A stretch of DNA of 64,000 bases from CBDIHH01 sp965279095 (GTDB taxonomy: Bacteria > Pseudomonadota > Alphaproteobacteria > Caulobacterales > Caulobacteraceae). Position 1 is the stretch's first letter, and each line of letters opens with the position of its first letter. The notes under the pieces were generated by a model, which saw only the letters and a program-made list of their open reading frames with translations, did no database searches and was not told where the DNA came from. This document shows positions 49,490 through 57,536 of this stretch, in pieces. The translations under genes were made by a program, and so were the position numbers. The stretch is taken from the NCBI GenBank assembly GCA_965279095.1, contig CBDIHH010000003.1:62001-126000 (forward strand), in the 5' to 3' direction.

Positions 49490-50233
49490 CTAGATCAGGC
49501 CGCCGTCGACGATGAGGGTGCGGCCGGTGACCCAGCGCGAGGCGGGCGAGGCCAGGAACAGGATCACGTCGGCGACGTCGTCGGGCTGGCCCATGCGGCC
49601 CAGCGGCGTCGACTGGGCGATCCACTGGCGCGTCTCGTCGGTGATCCAGCTGAGCATCGCCGTGTCGGTGGCGCCGGGGGCCACGGCGTTGACCGTAATG
49701 CCCTTCTTGCCGAGCTCGCGGGCGAAGCCCTGGGTCAGGGTGATGATGGCGGCCTTGGCGGCGGAATAGACCGTGGCGCCCTCCATCGGGCCGTAGGCCA
49801 GGTTGGTGGCCACATTGACCACCCGCGCGCCATCGGCGGGGAAGTGGCGGACCGCCTCCTGCATCATGATGATGCCGGACAGGACGTTGTTGTGGAACTG
49901 CTCGTTGAAATTCTCCGGCGTCACCGCGCCGAAAGGCAGGTTCTGCAGGGTGCCGGCGTTGTTGATGAGGATATCGATCCGGCCGAAGCGGGCGGCCACC
50001 TCGTCTGCGATCCGCGCGGCGTCGGCCGGGGCGGCGGCGTCGCCCGTGACGATCAGGGCCTCGCCGCCGGCGGCCTTGACCGCCTCGGCGGCGGCTTCCG
50101 CCCCCGCCTTGTTCTTATGGTAGTGGACCGCGACCGAAGCGCCGGCTTCCGCCAGCCGCTTGGCGACCGCGCTGCCGATGCCGCCCGAGGCGCCGGTCAC
50201 CAGCGCGACCTTGCCGTCCAGGACCTTGCTCAT
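49490..50233 (-). CDS. Short-chain dehydrogenase/reductase
   Basis: The 247-residue SDR has a cofactor motif TGASGGIGSAVAKRLAEAG, NNAGTLQN, the active Tyr and Lys in VYSAAKAAIITLTQG, VAPGATDTAML, and a C-terminal ASRWVTGRTLIVDGGLI. The Ser normally found 13 residues before the Tyr is Thr here (VVNVATNLAYG), an uncommon but potentially active change. NADP preference is likely from HYHKNKAGAE after strand 2. It precedes the triple-RidA gene by 31 bp on the same strand. It may oxidise or reduce an intermediate in the neighbouring degradation pathway. Confidence 0.88.
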   Translation of the reverse strand: MSKVLDGKVALVTGASGGIGSAVAKRLAEAGASVAVHYHKNKAGAEAAAEAVKAAGGEALIVTGDAAAPADAARIADEVAARFGRIDILINNAGTLQNLPFGAVTPENFNEQFHNNVLSGIIMMQEAVRHFPADGARVVNVATNLAYGPMEGATVYSAAKAAIITLTQGFARELGKKGITVNAVAPGATDTAMLSWITDETRQWIAQSTPLGRMGQPDDVADVILFLASPASRWVTGRTLIVDGGLI

Positions 50234-50302
50234 GGGTGATCTCCGTCTGCCCGCGGGGCAAATCTAGGCGGGCTCCGCCCCTCGTTGGAATTATCAATTT
50301 AC

Positions 50303-50335
50303 GGGAAGGCCATCACCGCACGTAATGGCCTTCCC
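50303..50335 (-). terminator. Perfect 11-bp hairpin after the seven-gene operon
   Basis: GGGAAGGCCAT at 50303-50313 pairs with ATGGCCTTCCC at 50325-50335 (11-base loop), six bases below the stop of the amidohydrolase at 50342 on the minus strand. The sequence after it is A/T-rich (GTAAATTGATAATTCC) but lacks a T run. It is a likely terminator or RNA 3' stabiliser separating the operon from the SDR gene. Confidence 0.55.
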
Positions 50336-50341
50336 GAACGC

Positions 50342-51571
50342 CTAGACGGCCCGCTGCATCACATAGGGCTCGCGATAGCCATGGGCCTTCTTGTGGCGGG
50401 CGAAGCGGTCGTCGGCGATCAGGGCCTTCTGCTTGGCCACGTCGATGCCGTGGTAGCGGGCCAGATTCCCGCCCAGGATCTTGGCCTTCTGCTCGCGGCT
50501 GATGGTGATGCCGGGCGGGCCCTTGTAGGCGACGAAATCGTTGATGATCCAGTAGGGGTGCTGGTTGGGCGAGGTCGAGGCATAGATGATGCGGTTGATA
50601 TCGACCTTGGGGATGAAAACGGACCACATCTTGTCATAGGCGGCCATGTTGTAGTGCGGCCAGAGCATGGGGCCTTCGAGCACCGCGGTGACGTTCTCGC
50701 GCTGGCGCATCAGCTCGGCGGTCTCGTCCAGCATCAGCCAGCCACCGTGGACGATGTGGAAGGTCAGGTCGGGAAACTGGGCGGCGGCCTTGTAGAAGTC
50801 GTTGATGCCGAGGCCGGGGGTCTTCTCGGCCGAATAGCCCACCAGCTTGTGCACGGCCAGGTGCTTGACCCCCTTGGAGCGCAGGTATTCGCAAACGGGG
50901 AAGGCGACCTTCTCGTCGTCCAGCAGCCAGTTCTCGATAACCTTGGTGTTGGGATTGACCTGATAGGGATAGATCTTGATGCCGTCGGCGCCCTGGAACA
51001 CCAGTTGATCCACCCGGGCCTTGATCACGTCGAGGGGCTGGAACACGTCCACGGCCCCGTACCACAGCACCCGGTTGGGATACTGGCCCTTGAGGTAGGC
51101 GCCCTTCTCATTGGACACCAGCCCGTCCCAGTAGTTGGCGTAGAGGGGCACCGAATGCATGACGATCATGTCTGTGGCGCTCTCCAGGAACATCACGTCC
51201 ATCACCTCTTCGGGCTGCCAGTCGCGGTTGTACTGGTGCGCGGTGAGGCGGTAGCGGGCGGGGGTCGACCAGTCGTGGTATGCGGACGAGACGTCGAGGC
51301 CCTTGGTCGCGCTCTTGGTGCGCATATTGATGGCCGAGTGGTTGTAGCAGTGGGCCACGCCGTCGATGACGAAGTAGTCCTCGGCCTCCTGATAGAGCTT
51401 CGACGACCAGGTGGCCGAATTGACCAGGGCCGAAGCGCCGGGGGCGCCCTCCGGCAGGTCCTGAGCCCGGGCGGCGGCGGCCTGGGCGGCCAGGGCCCCC
51501 GCGCTCATCCCGCCCATGGCCAGCAGGGCGGCGCGACGATTGAGGCCGGCCTTGTCGTTAGCGTCTTCCAT
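50342..51571 (-). CDS. Tat-exported amidohydrolase family protein (module A)
   Basis: The 409-residue protein has a twin-Arg signal (LNRRAALLAMGGMSAGALAAQAAAARAQ). The mature body is an amidohydrolase-2 TIM barrel: VIDGVAHCYNHSA, FLESATDMIVMHSVPL, DGLVSNEKGAYLKGQYPNRVLWY, GADGIKIYPYQ, VKHLAVHKL, TFHIVHGGWLMLDETAELM, NVTAVLEGPMLWPHYN and YASTSPNQHPYW. One His (AHCYN) is present where HxH is expected. Its gene is translationally linked to a MIP18-like gene (14-bp overlap). It is paralogous to the cytoplasmic protein at 56390. Substrate unknown; likely a periplasmic hydrolase or decarboxylase. It ends the seven-gene leftward operon. Confidence 0.82.
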   Translation of the reverse strand: MEDANDKAGLNRRAALLAMGGMSAGALAAQAAAARAQDLPEGAPGASALVNSATWSSKLYQEAEDYFVIDGVAHCYNHSAINMRTKSATKGLDVSSAYHDWSTPARYRLTAHQYNRDWQPEEVMDVMFLESATDMIVMHSVPLYANYWDGLVSNEKGAYLKGQYPNRVLWYGAVDVFQPLDVIKARVDQLVFQGADGIKIYPYQVNPNTKVIENWLLDDEKVAFPVCEYLRSKGVKHLAVHKLVGYSAEKTPGLGINDFYKAAAQFPDLTFHIVHGGWLMLDETAELMRQRENVTAVLEGPMLWPHYNMAAYDKMWSVFIPKVDINRIIYASTSPNQHPYWIINDFVAYKGPPGITISREQKAKILGGNLARYHGIDVAKQKALIADDRFARHKKAHGYREPYVMQRAV

Positions 51572-51998
51572 GATCTGATCCTTCGGCGGGGGTGGAGCGG
51601 AAAGAGGCGGGCGCGAACGCCTCGCGGGACTGGGCGTAGTGGTTGCGGGCGCGGTCCGACAGGCGGTCCTCGGTCCAGATCGGAAAGGGCTCGATGACCA
51701 CCGACAGGCTGTCGATGTCCTGGAGCCGATCGGCGAGACCCTCGATCTGCTCCATGATGCGATAGGCGAAGCTGCAGCTGACCTCGGTCAGGGTCAGGCC
51801 CACCTCGGCGTGGCGCGCGGAGACGGACACCCGATTGACCAGGCCGAGATCCAGGATGCTCAGGTCGTGGCCCGTGAGGACGTGGCAGGGGTCCATGACG
51901 CTGTCCAGGGCGTCCCAGACGGCGCCCTCCACAGGGTCGAGCACGAACACGGGCCCGGGGTCCAGGTCGTCCAGCGCGGCAAGATCCAAGTCCGTCAT
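51558..51998 (-). CDS. MIP18/DUF59 family protein (module A)
   Basis: The 146-residue protein fits the PaaD/MIP18 (DUF59) iron-sulphur assembly fold: VWDALDSVMDPCHVLTGHDLSILDLGLVNRVSV in pieces, VGLTLTEVSCSFAYRIMEQIEGLADRLQDIDSLSVVIEP (split), and PIWTEDRLSDRARNHY. DPC replaces the usual DPE, and a second Cys lies in VSCSF. PaaD-like proteins help load Fe-S or metal cofactors onto catabolic enzymes. Overlapping the amidohydrolase gene by 14 bp and 13 bp after the CoA ligase gene, it probably matures that amidohydrolase. Its paralogue is at 55989. Confidence 0.78.
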   Translation of the reverse strand: MTDLDLAALDDLDPGPVFVLDPVEGAVWDALDSVMDPCHVLTGHDLSILDLGLVNRVSVSARHAEVGLTLTEVSCSFAYRIMEQIEGLADRLQDIDSLSVVIEPFPIWTEDRLSDRARNHYAQSREAFAPASFRSTPAEGSDHGRR

Positions 51999-52011
51999 TC
52001 GTCCAGCACCC

Positions 52012-53526
52012 TCAGGAACTTTTCCAGTACGGGGCGCGCAGCTGCGCCTTCACAACCTTGCCGCCGTCATTACGCGCCAGGATGTCGCGAAATTCCAGAG
52101 CCGTCAGCCGCTGGTGACGGCCAAGCCGGTCGTTGGCCCATTGCCGCAATTCCTCTGGGGAAATCGAGGCCTGGGCGCCCGGCACCACCAGGGCCAGGGG
52201 GGTCTCGCCCCAGACCGGATCGGGCACGCCGATGACCACCGCCTCGCTCACCTGTGGGTGATCGGCCAGCACCCGCTCCAGGTCGGCGGGATAGATGTTC
52301 TGCCCGCCGGAGATGATCATGTCCTTCTTGCGATCCAGCAGATGGACAAAGCCGTCCGCATCGATCCGGCCGACGTCCCCGGATCGCAGGAAATGGCCGC
52401 CGCCCGCCGGGTCCGCCCACAGGGCCGCGGCGGTCAAAGCGGGCTGGTTGTGATAGCCGCGCATCAGCATCGGGCTGCGGGCGACGATCTCGCCGGACTC
52501 GCCCGGCGGCGCCTCGGCGTCGTCGGCGCCGATGATCCGCACATCATTGCCGGGCAGGGGTCGGCCCACCGAGCTCGCCCGGGTCGCCAGATCCCGCGGC
52601 CGCAGCAGGGTCGCGAAGCCCTCGGTCATGCCGTAGACCTCGTGGAAGGCCCCTGGGAACCGCGAGGCCGCGCGGGCCTTGGCCGCAGGGCTCATGGCCG
52701 ATCCGACGCTGCAGATGGCCTTGAAGGAGTCGAGGCGCGCGCCCGCGCAGGCCGGGTGGTCCAGGATCCTCTGGAACTGGACGGGCGCCATGATGGTGTG
52801 GGTCGCCCCATGCCGATCGGCCAGGCGACAGAAGGCCTCGGCGTCGAACCGGTCCATCAGCACCGTGCTGGCCCCCTGCGCCAGGGCGCACAACAGCAGC
52901 GTCCAGCTCATGTTCGAGCACAGGGCGGTGGTCACCATCACCACCGAGTCCGGGCCCACGCCGAGGGCGGCGGACATGATCAGGGCGTAGTCGAGCCGCG
53001 ACCGGTGGGTCAGCACGATGCCCTTGGGCGAGCCGGTGGTGCCGGAGGAGTAGATGATGTTCATCGCCCCCTCGCCGGACAGGGTCGGGAGCGGCCGCGG
53101 GGCCGCGGCGGGCGGCGGCTGATCGGCGCGCAGCAGCGTGAAGGCCCCGCCCGCCCCTTGCGCCAGACGGGCGGCGGCCGTCGCGTCGGCCAGCACAAGG
53201 GCGGCCCCGGCGTCGGCGATCATGCGGCCGACAGCCTCATCGGAGACGGCGGCCGAGATCGACGCCACCACCCCGCCGGCCCGCAGCACGGCGAACTGCC
53301 AGACCACCGCCTCGATACAGGGCCGCGACAGCAGGGCGACGCTGCCGCCCGCGGCGAGACCCGCGTCTGCCAGGCTGCACGCCGCGGCGTCCACGGCCTG
53401 GCCGAACGCCGCCCAGGACAGGACCCGGTCGCCCTCGAGCAGCGCCGGCCGCTGGCCGCCCAGGCGCGCGTGCTGGGCGGCGAAGTCGGGCAGACACAGG
53501 TCGGGCGGGGACAACGGCAGGGTCAT
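52012..53526 (-). CDS. Acyl-CoA synthetase (second ligase)
   Basis: The 504-residue adenylate-forming enzyme has IIYSSGTTGSPKGIVLTHRS, the motif YGMTEGFATLL, GGHFLRSGDVGRIDADGFVHLLDRKKD, ISGGQNIYPADLE, and the C-terminal Lys region NDGGKVVKAQLR, so it should be active. It overlaps the previous ligase stop by four bases (ATGA), placing it firmly in the operon. Two different ligases in one operon suggest two acids to be activated, or a broad and a narrow step. The true start is the ATG at 53526; a longer frame through the neighbour is not coding. Confidence 0.87.
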   Translation of the reverse strand: MTLPLSPPDLCLPDFAAQHARLGGQRPALLEGDRVLSWAAFGQAVDAAACSLADAGLAAGGSVALLSRPCIEAVVWQFAVLRAGGVVASISAAVSDEAVGRMIADAGAALVLADATAAARLAQGAGGAFTLLRADQPPPAAAPRPLPTLSGEGAMNIIYSSGTTGSPKGIVLTHRSRLDYALIMSAALGVGPDSVVMVTTALCSNMSWTLLLCALAQGASTVLMDRFDAEAFCRLADRHGATHTIMAPVQFQRILDHPACAGARLDSFKAICSVGSAMSPAAKARAASRFPGAFHEVYGMTEGFATLLRPRDLATRASSVGRPLPGNDVRIIGADDAEAPPGESGEIVARSPMLMRGYHNQPALTAAALWADPAGGGHFLRSGDVGRIDADGFVHLLDRKKDMIISGGQNIYPADLERVLADHPQVSEAVVIGVPDPVWGETPLALVVPGAQASISPEELRQWANDRLGRHQRLTALEFRDILARNDGGKVVKAQLRAPYWKSS

Positions 53527-55085
53527 GCGTCCCCCGTCGCGCCAGGGGACGTGGCCACTACGGCCATCAGCTCGCGCACCTCGGCCTTCTGGACCTTGCC
53601 CATCGCCCCCTTCGGCAGGGCGTCCATCACCAGCAGCCGGCGCGGCGCCTTGTAGGCGGCCAGGGTCCGGCGGACATGGGCGACCAGTTCGCCGTCGGCG
53701 GGGGCGGCGCCGGGATGCAGCACCACCGCCGCGCCCACGCTCTCTCCCCAGCGGACGTCCTCGAAGGCGACCACCGCCGCCTCGGCCACGGCGGGGTGCG
53801 AGGTGAGGGCGTCCTCGATTTCCTTGGGATAGATGTTGATGCCGCCCGACAGGATCATGTCCTTGGCCCGGCCGACGATATAGTAGTAGCCCTCGTCGTC
53901 CTGGCGGGCGAGATCGCCCACCGCCACCCAGTCGCCTCGCAGCACTTCCGCCGTCTCCTCCGGGCGATTGAGGTAGCCGTTGAAACGATAGGGCGAGCGG
54001 ATGATCAGCTCGCCGACCTCGCCCGGGGCCACATCGGCGCCGTCCGCCCCGACGATGCGCAGGGTGATGTCGGGGAAGGGCAGGCCGACGCACTTCTTCT
54101 TGCGCCGCTGGTCGGCGGGGGCCAGGTCGGTGGTGACGCCGCCCTCGGTGGAGCCATAGGTCTCGTGCAGCAGGCCCTCGCCCCAATAATCGAGAATGCG
54201 CAGGCGCAGCTCGTCGCTGAGGGGGGCGGCATTGGAAATGATGGCCGCGAGCGCGCCGCGCGACCGGTATCGCGCCAGGATGTCATCCGGCAGGCCCAGG
54301 ATCTGGTGGAAATGGGTCGGCACCAGGAACAGGCCGGTGATCTGGCCGCCGGCCATGTCGGCGAGGGTCTGTTCGGCGTCGAAGGCCCGGGCCACCGCGC
54401 AGGTCCCGCCGGCGATCAGCACCGCCAGGGAATACATCAGGGCGCCGCCGTAGCAGAGCGGCGAGACCGCCAGGAAGGTGTCGCCGGCGCCGAAGCAGCC
54501 GTAGACCTGGGCCGAGGCGCGGGCCAAAGCTAGGCGCGTGCGCCCGGACAGCAGCACGCCCTTGGGCTGGCCGGTGGATCCGGAGGTATAGGGGGCGAGG
54601 ACGGCCAGGTCGGGGGACAGGGCGGGAAAGGTCATCCCCTGCGGCGCCGCCGCGCGCCAGGCGTCATAGGTTCCGCCCTCGCCGATGCGCACCACGGGCA
54701 GCCCGAGCCCCGACACGGCGGCGGCGTGATCGACATCGACGAAGATCGCCCGGGCGCCGCAGTCCCGCGCGATGGCGGCCACCTCGGTGGCGGCCAGGCG
54801 CGGGGTCAAGGTGGCGGTGAGCACGCCGATCTGCGCCATGCCGGCGACGATCTCCATATATTCCAGGCAGTTGGGCGCGAGCAGCAGGACCGCGTCGCCG
54901 ACCACCAGGCCGAGGTCGGCCAGGGCCGCTGCGGAGACCTGGTCCATGCGGGCCGTCAGGTCCGCGAAGGCCAGGGTTCGGTCGCCGTCGCGGATGGCGG
55001 TCTTGTCCGGCGACATCCCGGCGGCGTCGCGCAGGGCTTGGGCGATGAATTGGGACTCAGGCAAGGTTGAACACTCGGCTGGCAT
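53523..55085 (-). CDS. Acyl-CoA synthetase (first ligase)
   Basis: The 520-residue adenylate-forming ligase is closest to the one at 15299: LAPYTSGSTGQPKGVLLSGRT, YGSTEGGVTTDLAPA, GYLNRPEETAEVLRGDW, AVGDLARQDDEGYYYIVGRAKD, LSGGINIYPKEIE and GAMGKVQKAEVREL with the catalytic Lys. It shares the arrangement with an amidohydrolase-like gene seen at 15299-17778. The start at 55085 overlaps the preceding gene by 29 bases; a TTG at about 55064 (LPESQF) is an alternative with an 8-base overlap. It is the fourth gene of the operon. Confidence 0.87.
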   Translation of the reverse strand: MPAECSTLPESQFIAQALRDAAGMSPDKTAIRDGDRTLAFADLTARMDQVSAAALADLGLVVGDAVLLLAPNCLEYMEIVAGMAQIGVLTATLTPRLAATEVAAIARDCGARAIFVDVDHAAAVSGLGLPVVRIGEGGTYDAWRAAAPQGMTFPALSPDLAVLAPYTSGSTGQPKGVLLSGRTRLALARASAQVYGCFGAGDTFLAVSPLCYGGALMYSLAVLIAGGTCAVARAFDAEQTLADMAGGQITGLFLVPTHFHQILGLPDDILARYRSRGALAAIISNAAPLSDELRLRILDYWGEGLLHETYGSTEGGVTTDLAPADQRRKKKCVGLPFPDITLRIVGADGADVAPGEVGELIIRSPYRFNGYLNRPEETAEVLRGDWVAVGDLARQDDEGYYYIVGRAKDMILSGGINIYPKEIEDALTSHPAVAEAAVVAFEDVRWGESVGAAVVLHPGAAPADGELVAHVRRTLAAYKAPRRLLVMDALPKGAMGKVQKAEVRELMAVVATSPGATGDA

Positions 55086-55911
55086 TGTCGCGCATCAGGG
55101 GCGCGTGGCTTTCGGGGCGCAGGCCGAGTTGATGGACCTCGGCGACCGCGCGTCCGGGGTCGATCACCGGCCAGCCGGACCCGAACAGGACCTTCTGGCG
55201 GCCATAGGTGTTGATGTAATGGACCAGTCTTTGGGGCCAGTGGCGCGGGGCATAGGCGTCAGCGCCGATGAAGACGTTGGCGTGCTTCCAGGCCATGGCG
55301 ATCATCTCGTCGGCCCAGGGCGTGCCAATGTGCATGCCGATCAGCTTCAGCTCGGGAAAGTCGATGGCCACCTGGTCCAGCAGGATCGGGCGGGCTACCG
55401 AGGGCAGGCGCGAGGTGTCGCTGTAGATCAGGTTCTGGCCGACCTGCAGCATGATCGGAATGTCGAGCTCGCAGCACTTGGCGTAGACCGGATAGATCTG
55501 CGGCGCGTCAGGGGCGATCATCGCCCAGTGCGGATACCAGTGGGCGCCGACGAAGCCGAGGTCCCGCACCGCCCGCGTCAGGTCCTCCAGCTGGGCCATG
55601 CCGCGGCTGGTGTCGATGCCGGCGAGACCGCTGAACCGGTCGGGATGCTCGGCGCAGACCTCCGCCACCCGCTCATAGGGCACCTCGAAGGATCCTTGGC
55701 GGCGGTGGTCCCCCGCGCGCGCCGCCACCAGGAACGAGCGCTCGATGCCGGCGTCGTCCATTTTCCTCAGATAGGCGTCCACGCTGACGCCGGCGCGCAG
55801 CTCTGCCGACATGCCGACCTTGTCGAGGAATCCGTCGTCCAGACCCGTGCGGCCTTCGGCGATTTCCCGCGCGGTGTAGAGGTTGGCGACGATGTCGAAA
55901 TGGCCGGTCAA
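55057..55911 (-). CDS. Amidohydrolase-2 paralogue with lost metal-site residues
   Basis: The 284-residue protein is a close paralogue of the one at 16882: HFDIVANLYTAREIAEGRTG, YLRKMDDAGIERSFLV, GFVGAHWYPHWAM, CELDIPIMLQVGQNLIY, DFPELKLIGMHIGTPWADEMIAMAWKHANVFIGADAYAP (in pieces). It has no HxH, and at strand 8 it reads KVLFGSGWPVIDP where the paralogue has GSDWP, so the catalytic Asp is Gly. It probably starts at a TTG. It may be a binding or structural protein, or catalyse without a metal. It is the third gene in the operon and is coupled to the acyl-CoA synthetase gene. Confidence 0.8.
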   Translation of the reverse strand: MTGHFDIVANLYTAREIAEGRTGLDDGFLDKVGMSAELRAGVSVDAYLRKMDDAGIERSFLVAARAGDHRRQGSFEVPYERVAEVCAEHPDRFSGLAGIDTSRGMAQLEDLTRAVRDLGFVGAHWYPHWAMIAPDAPQIYPVYAKCCELDIPIMLQVGQNLIYSDTSRLPSVARPILLDQVAIDFPELKLIGMHIGTPWADEMIAMAWKHANVFIGADAYAPRHWPQRLVHYINTYGRQKVLFGSGWPVIDPGRAVAEVHQLGLRPESHAPLMRDNASRVFNLA

Positions 55912-55988
55912 CTCAAGCCCCAGCAGTCGGCGTCCGGCGCCTGGGCGCGGACTGGATCAAGGGCCCCCCGGCCCGGGAAATGCGCTCG

Positions 55989-56390
55989 TCAGGCCTGCGA
56001 CGAGGACCGGCCTGCGATCAGGCGTTCACGATCGGCGGCGAAGCTGGCCGCCGCCTTGTCGCTCAGCCGGTCGGTGGTCCAGATCGGCCCGCACTCGATC
56101 TCGATCTTGAAGCTGGCCAGACCCTCCAGCCGGGCCAGCCTGTCCTCCATGGCGCCGGTGATGCGCAGTTCGAACAGGCAGCTGGGGTCTGTGAACACCA
56201 GCACGATCCTGGCCGCGCCGTCGCGCGCCTCGACCTCGGTGACAATGCCCATGTCGACGATGGAAAGGCCCTTGCCGGCCAGGCACATGCAGGGATCCTC
56301 GATGCCGCGCAGGGTCTCCCAGACCCGTTCGGCGAGGGCGGCGTCCCCGGCGGCGGCGGCGGCGCCGAGGGTGTGGTCATGGGCGCCCAT
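55989..56390 (-). CDS. MIP18/DUF59 family protein (module B)
   Basis: The 133-residue protein resembles the one at 51558: VWETLRGIEDPCMCLAGKGLSIVDMGIVTEVEA, IVLVFTDPSCLFELRITGAMEDRLARLEGL (split) and GPIWTTDRLSDKAAASFAADRERL. DPC replaces DPE, and an extra Cys (MC) and another in PSCLF are present. It directly follows an amidohydrolase gene, whose stop it overlaps by one base. So each MIP18-like gene in this operon is joined to one amidohydrolase, which suggests a dedicated cofactor-loading partner. Confidence 0.78.
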   Translation of the reverse strand: MGAHDHTLGAAAAAGDAALAERVWETLRGIEDPCMCLAGKGLSIVDMGIVTEVEARDGAARIVLVFTDPSCLFELRITGAMEDRLARLEGLASFKIEIECGPIWTTDRLSDKAAASFAADRERLIAGRSSSQA

Positions 56391-57478
56391 CAGCTGAGGA
56401 TCCCGGTCCAGGGCGAGCGCAGGCCGTTCTTCCTGCGGGCCTGGCTGAAGCGGTCGTTGGCGATCGCCGCCTTGCGCTTGGCCACGTCGATGCCGTGCAC
56501 GCGAGCGAAGCTCTCGCCGAAGATCTTAGCCTTGTCCTGCTTTGTCAGGGTGAAGCCCGCTCCGGCGGGCGGCTCGTAGTTGACGAAGGCCTCGATGATC
56601 CAGCGCGGATGCGGGTTGGTGGCGGCCGAGGCGTAGAGCATGCGGTCGGGGCCGACGGTGGTCATGAAGCGTTCCATGAAGATGTCGAACCGTTTGCGAT
56701 CGATGATCGGGAAGAAGAACGGGCCTTCCAGCACGGCGATGACGTTCTGGTATTCCTGCATCAGCAGGAGCGTGTCTTCCAGCAGCGTCCATCCGGCGTG
56801 GACGACGTGGAAGTAGAGGTCCGGATAGGTTCGGGCGGCGACGGCGATGTCATTAATGCCGTAGTATTTCTGGCGCTGCAGGGTGAGTGCGTCATATTCC
56901 AGCAGCTTGTGAACGGCGATGTGCTTGATGCCGCGCTTCTGGATTTCATCGAAGATCGGGAAGGCGATCTTGCGATCGTCCATCAGCCAGTCGGTCTGCT
57001 GCCGCGTCGCCAGATTGACCCCGGTGGGATAGAGCTTGATCCCGTCCGCGCCCTCGCCGGCGACCTTGTCGAGCAGGGCGAGGGTCTTTTCCGGCGGCTC
57101 GCCCAGGTCCAGCGCCGCGTACCAGACCACCCGGTCGGGATAGTGCTTCTTGAGGTAGGCGCCCTTCTCGTTGGAAACCAGGCCATCCTTGGCATAGTCG
57201 AACAGGGGCACCGAGTGCATGCAGATGATATCGGTGGTGCTCTCCAGCAGCATCATGTCGATGAAGGGCTCGGGCTTCCAGTCCCTGGCCCACTGCTCAT
57301 GGGTCAGCTGATACTCGGGCGGATTGCTCATCTTGTGATACGAATACGCCCCGTTCACCGTCTCCAGCCGCTTGTAGAAATTGTCCGGAGACTGGTTGTA
57401 GCAGTGCGCGACCGCATCGATGATGAAGTAGTCGCTGGCCGCGGAAACGAACGGCGCCTTGGGTGCTTTGTCGGTCAT
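56390..57478 (-). CDS. Amidohydrolase family protein, cytoplasmic (module B)
   Basis: The 362-residue protein has no signal peptide and is paralogous to the exported protein at 50342: FIIDAVAHCYNQS, LLESTTDIICMHSVPLF, DGLVSNEKGAYLKKHYPDRVVWYAALD, GADGIKLYPTG, KHIAVHKLL, YFHVVHAGWTLLEDTLLLM, NVIAVLEGPFFFP and YASAATNPHPRW. This shared pattern defines a subfamily of amidohydrolase-2 enzymes. It is the first gene of the operon, 58 bp downstream of the DUF1838 gene on the same strand, and it overlaps the MIP18-like gene. It is likely to act on a related substrate in the cytoplasm. Confidence 0.82.
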   Translation of the reverse strand: MTDKAPKAPFVSAASDYFIIDAVAHCYNQSPDNFYKRLETVNGAYSYHKMSNPPEYQLTHEQWARDWKPEPFIDMMLLESTTDIICMHSVPLFDYAKDGLVSNEKGAYLKKHYPDRVVWYAALDLGEPPEKTLALLDKVAGEGADGIKLYPTGVNLATRQQTDWLMDDRKIAFPIFDEIQKRGIKHIAVHKLLEYDALTLQRQKYYGINDIAVAARTYPDLYFHVVHAGWTLLEDTLLLMQEYQNVIAVLEGPFFFPIIDRKRFDIFMERFMTTVGPDRMLYASAATNPHPRWIIEAFVNYEPPAGAGFTLTKQDKAKIFGESFARVHGIDVAKRKAAIANDRFSQARRKNGLRSPWTGILS

Positions 57479-57536
57479 GATCTGCAGACTGTCCGTGGGG
57501 CCATGGCGGGGCTTCCGATCCTGGTGATGGCCGGGG

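Noticed and set aside
52012..54186. A 724-residue ligase
   Set aside because: The extra N-terminal part lies in another frame of the upstream ligase gene; ATG at 53526 gives a normal-length enzyme with an ATGA overlap.
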